A stretch of DNA of 41,814 nt. It comes from JBMOLL01 sp049325415. GTDB lineage: Bacteria > Bacteroidota > Bacteroidia > Bacteroidales > GCA-2748055. Where the stretch lies: the NCBI GenBank assembly GCA_049325415.1, contig JBMOLL010000111.1:1-41814 (forward strand). Direction: 5' to 3'. Shown here in pieces: positions 39,682 through 41,814 of this stretch (positions are counted from its first letter, which is position 1; the number at the start of each line of letters is the position of its first letter). The notes below the pieces were generated by a model that saw only the letters and a program-made list of their open reading frames with translations, searched no databases and was not told where the DNA came from. Position numbers and translations under genes: made by a program.

Positions 39682-40110
39682 CTATTCCGTCTTCATAAAT
39701 CCAAGGATGGTCACTCCGCAGCCATCCTTGTCGCCCTCTATCGAGGCATCCAGGTAATATACCCCGGTAGCGGAACAGGGATAAAGGATATCGGGATAGT
39801 GCGTTTTGGTCTTACTGTTGTAGCTGCTGGCTATCAGAGTATGGTTCCTGTCGTAGAGATTGACCACCATTTTCTGACCGCTGATGTTCTGGTCGCAAAC
39901 AATAATAATATAGCTTGATCCCTTAGAGAATACGTAGGAGAATTCTTCTTTCGCACCCTTTTTCAGTTCGACATTAAATGCTTTGATAAAGGTGAAGGAT
40001 TCCAGTTTGGATGCACAGTTATCCAGGAATTCATCCGACTGGCATTGTGCGCTGACGACCGGTGTGGCCGATGCCAGCATTAACCAAAGTAAAATTCGAT
40101 AGACTTTCAT
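39682..40110 (-). CDS. Small secreted protein, PPC-like fold possible
   Basis: 142 residues with a signal peptide (cleavage near SAQC). The mature part holds five Cys residues and short beta strands ('YIIIVCDQ', 'MVVNLYDRN', 'GVYYLDASIEG') that resemble the bacterial pre-peptidase C-terminal fold, but the match is by eye only. Probably periplasmic or secreted with disulphide bonds. Function unknown. It lies between the OmpA/SPOR gene and the lipoprotein gene. Confidence 0.7.
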   Translation of the reverse strand: MKVYRILLWLMLASATPVVSAQCQSDEFLDNCASKLESFTFIKAFNVELKKGAKEEFSYVFSKGSSYIIIVCDQNISGQKMVVNLYDRNHTLIASSYNSKTKTHYPDILYPCSATGVYYLDASIEGDKDGCGVTILGFMKTE

Positions 40111-40142
40111 TTTTTTAGTTTTTATGGTATTGCTCTTTTTTA

Positions 40143-41814
40143 TCAGGGCTTCTTTTTCTCTGTCATCTTTATTGCTTCCGTGGCAGTTATCCGCTGTCCC
40201 CTGTACCAGGCAATCAGAAATGCCTTTTCCGATATTCCCTTCCTGATGAGTTCTTCCCTGACTGCCGATGCACGATCCGGGTCATCAAACAGGCCGATCG
40301 AGTAGATAGTGTAACCGTTCAGCTTGTTGATGTAAAGACCATAGGATCCGGCAGTACGACGGTAATCGGCCACAACAGACTGATTCAGGTTCTTTGTAAA
40401 GGCTCCGATCTGTATGGAGAAAACGGGATAGTCACTCTGCAGTACCGGTTTTGGTTCATCCTCATCAACCTGCTCACCGGACGCCTGTCTGATCATTTTC
40501 AGCTCATCCTCCGATATCTCATTATTATTGAAATAGCCTTTCAGACCAGATGCATCGGGCACTTCTGTCTTTATGACCTTCAGTGCATCCTCTGCTTCAT
40601 CAATCGAATTGAAAAGACCTGCATAATAATGGTAAACCTTTTCCTGTGGATCCCATTCCTTCACTACCGGGAATGCACCGCTGAATGCATCATTGGAAAC
40701 CTCCCTGTTGTAACTGCCCAGATCGATCCTGAAATTTAATCCGTCGGGCAATGGTTCTGCTTCAGGTATAGGCCTGGCTTTTGAATAGGGATTTCCAGCA
40801 AGGACGGAGAAGCCGGTCTGACTGTGAATTTCCCCCCGCGCCACATCAGCCTTGTCGATAATTCGGAATTCTACCCTGCGGTTCTTTTCATGATCCGTAT
40901 CCGTCACCGCATTCTTAACCAGCGGGAAGGTCTCACCAAAACCATTGCTGTAAATCCGGCCTTCATCAATACCCCTCATGACCAGGTAATCGCGCGTAGC
41001 TTCTGCCCTTTTGTAGGACAGCAGGAGGTTCGGATAATAATCGCCCCTCGTATCCGTATGGGCATTCAACTCTATTGTAAGGTCAGGATTGGCCTTCAGG
41101 AATACCGCCAGCTGATCAAGTTCGCGCTTGGATTCATTCCGGAGACCGGATTTGCCGAAATCAAAGAGGATGTTTTTCAGTTCAATGTCCTTATTGGCCA
41201 CCACGGGTTCAAGCGAAACATTGGCAATGTTGCCCTGACCTGACCCGGCCGTCACGCTGCCCAGCTCTGCCCTGCCCTGGAAATATCCGGTACGGGTGGC
41301 ATAAAGATCGTACTGATGACCCGATTTCACATCGAAGGAATAGGCTCCGTCATTACCGGTCATTTTCTGACCCACCATATCGTCTCCTTCAAACAACTGC
41401 ACATCCACACCCTGTACCGGTTTCTGAGATTCAGCTTCCCTCACCACACCGCTGACGGTTGCACGCTGATCGGCTGCACCAGATGCTGTACCACCGGTCT
41501 TGGTAGTGCTGCCGGTGCCGGTGGTCGTACTTCCGGTAGTGCCCGTCGTGGTTCCGGTAGTGCTGCCGGTAGTAGTTCCCGCAGTGGTTCCGTTACCGCC
41601 TGTGGCTGTCGTGCTGCCGGTGCCGGCGTTTGTAGTGCCGGTTGTGCCGGTGCTGCTGCCTGTTCCGGTGGTCGAACTTCCGGTGGTGCCCGTCGTGGTT
41701 CCAGTGGTCTTACCTGCGGTGGTACCTGCTGTGGTTACGTTACTGCCTGTGGCTGTCGTGCTGCCGGTGCCGGCGTTTATTGTGCCGTTCGTGCTGGTGC
41801 TGCTGCCTGTTCCG
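40143..41814 (-). CDS. OmpA/SPOR envelope protein with carboxypeptidase-regulatory-like domain, N-terminus outside window
   Basis: The reading frame is open to the end of the window, so the start is not seen. In order: a Thr/Gly/Ser-rich low-complexity section made of a 147-bp tandem repeat (41521-41814), a carboxypeptidase-regulatory-like beta domain ('SGVVREAESQKPVQGVDVQL', 'DGAYSFDVKSG'), an OmpA-type peptidoglycan-binding domain ('ILFDFGKSGL', 'LNAHTDTRGDYYPN', 'SYKRAEATRDYL'), and two SPOR-like repeats ('LDLGSYNREV...', 'FSIQIGAFTKN'). It should span from peptidoglycan to the outer membrane or surface. A GTG/ATG start at 41447 is not meaningful, as the frame continues upstream. First gene of the envelope unit. 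Confidence 0.85.
   Translation of the reverse strand, partial: GTGSSTSTNGTINAGTGSTTATGSNVTTAGTTAGKTTGTTTGTTGSSTTGTGSSTGTTGTTNAGTGSTTATGGNGTTAGTTTGSTTGTTTGTTGSTTTGTGSTTKTGGTASGAADQRATVSGVVREAESQKPVQGVDVQLFEGDDMVGQKMTGNDGAYSFDVKSGHQYDLYATRTGYFQGRAELGSVTAGSGQGNIANVSLEPVVANKDIELKNILFDFGKSGLRNESKRELDQLAVFLKANPDLTIELNAHTDTRGDYYPNLLLSYKRAEATRDYLVMRGIDEGRIYSNGFGETFPLVKNAVTDTDHEKNRRVEFRIIDKADVARGEIHSQTGFSVLAGNPYSKARPIPEAEPLPDGLNFRIDLGSYNREVSNDAFSGAFPVVKEWDPQEKVYHYYAGLFNSIDEAEDALKVIKTEVPDASGLKGYFNNNEISEDELKMIRQASGEQVDEDEPKPVLQSDYPVFSIQIGAFTKNLNQSVVADYRRTAGSYGLYINKLNGYTIYSIGLFDDPDRASAVREELIRKGISEKAFLIAWYRGQRITATEAIKMTEKKKP
41521..41814 (-). repeat. 147-bp tandem repeat coding for a Thr/Gly/Ser linker
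   Basis: Two full copies, 41521-41667 and 41668-41814, of period 147 bases (49 codons), so the reading frame is kept. Copies differ at scattered bases, which shows the duplication is not recent. The second copy ends with the window; more copies may follow. Confidence 0.88.

Noticed and set aside
41521..41814. CRISPR array or non-coding satellite
   Set aside because: The repeats are contiguous without spacers, and the period is a multiple of three in an open frame.

Overview
The window looks like a chromosomal segment of a member of the Bacteroidota. The reasons are start sites without Shine-Dalgarno sequences, promoters of the Bacteroidetes type (-7 box TAnnTTTG), lipoproteins with short lipoboxes, an alginate-export-type porin, an OmpA/SPOR cell-envelope protein, and SiaB/SiaC-type and DUF2461-type proteins. 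I cannot name genus or species. No rRNA, tRNA, CRISPR array, insertion sequence or phage gene was seen.

Layout. Positions 1-7477 (plus strand) hold housekeeping and envelope genes: the 3' part of a multihaem cytochrome/HEAT/TPR protein, a DUF2461 protein, a tandem pair of thioredoxins (one cytosolic, one lipoprotein) behind a near-perfect CRP-type palindrome, then pyruvate kinase, an HD-domain protein and an M14 zinc carboxypeptidase in one tight run. From 7520 to the end every gene is on the minus strand. Positions 7520-38358 form one of the larger chemosensory clusters one would expect in this phylum: cheA, cheW, cheY, cheB, cheD, two cheR, two methyl-accepting chemotaxis proteins, two histidine kinases and two further response regulators. 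These are mixed with a partner-switching module (SpoIIE/PP2C phosphatase, two SiaB-type kinases, SiaC, a STAS protein), an ABCG-type transporter, a porin, GAF/PAS sensors and four proteins of unknown or unusual type. Positions 38738-41814 hold a lipoprotein, a small secreted protein and an OmpA/SPOR protein that runs off the window through a 147-bp tandem repeat. No flagellar or pilus genes are present, so the output of the system is open; the partner-switching proteins, ABC transporter and LuxR-type regulator are the visible candidates.

Main discovery. Four minus-strand transcription units of the cluster (starting near 38358, 22221, 18866 and 9152) share one gap-free promoter layout: -7 box TAnnTTTG or a one-base variant, CTGTTT at the -33 position, then boxes related to CAGGT/ACCTG at fixed offsets of about 40, 75, 86 and 97 bases from the start of the -7 box, the last three one helical turn apart. 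This defines a candidate regulon. The only DNA-binding regulator in the window is the LuxR-type response regulator encoded at the end of one of these units.

Second theme. The cluster carries a set of signalling proteins whose key residue is altered: a receiver domain with Glu instead of the phospho-acceptor Asp, a histidine kinase with Asn instead of His, an Hpt-like protein with Arg instead of His, and a second SiaB protein with Gly in place of the N-box Glu. No cheC, cheX or cheZ is recognisable, but a 592-residue helical protein next to cheY carries a D-x3-Q motif like that of CheZ. Two paralogous unknown proteins alternate with cheB, cheR and cheD.
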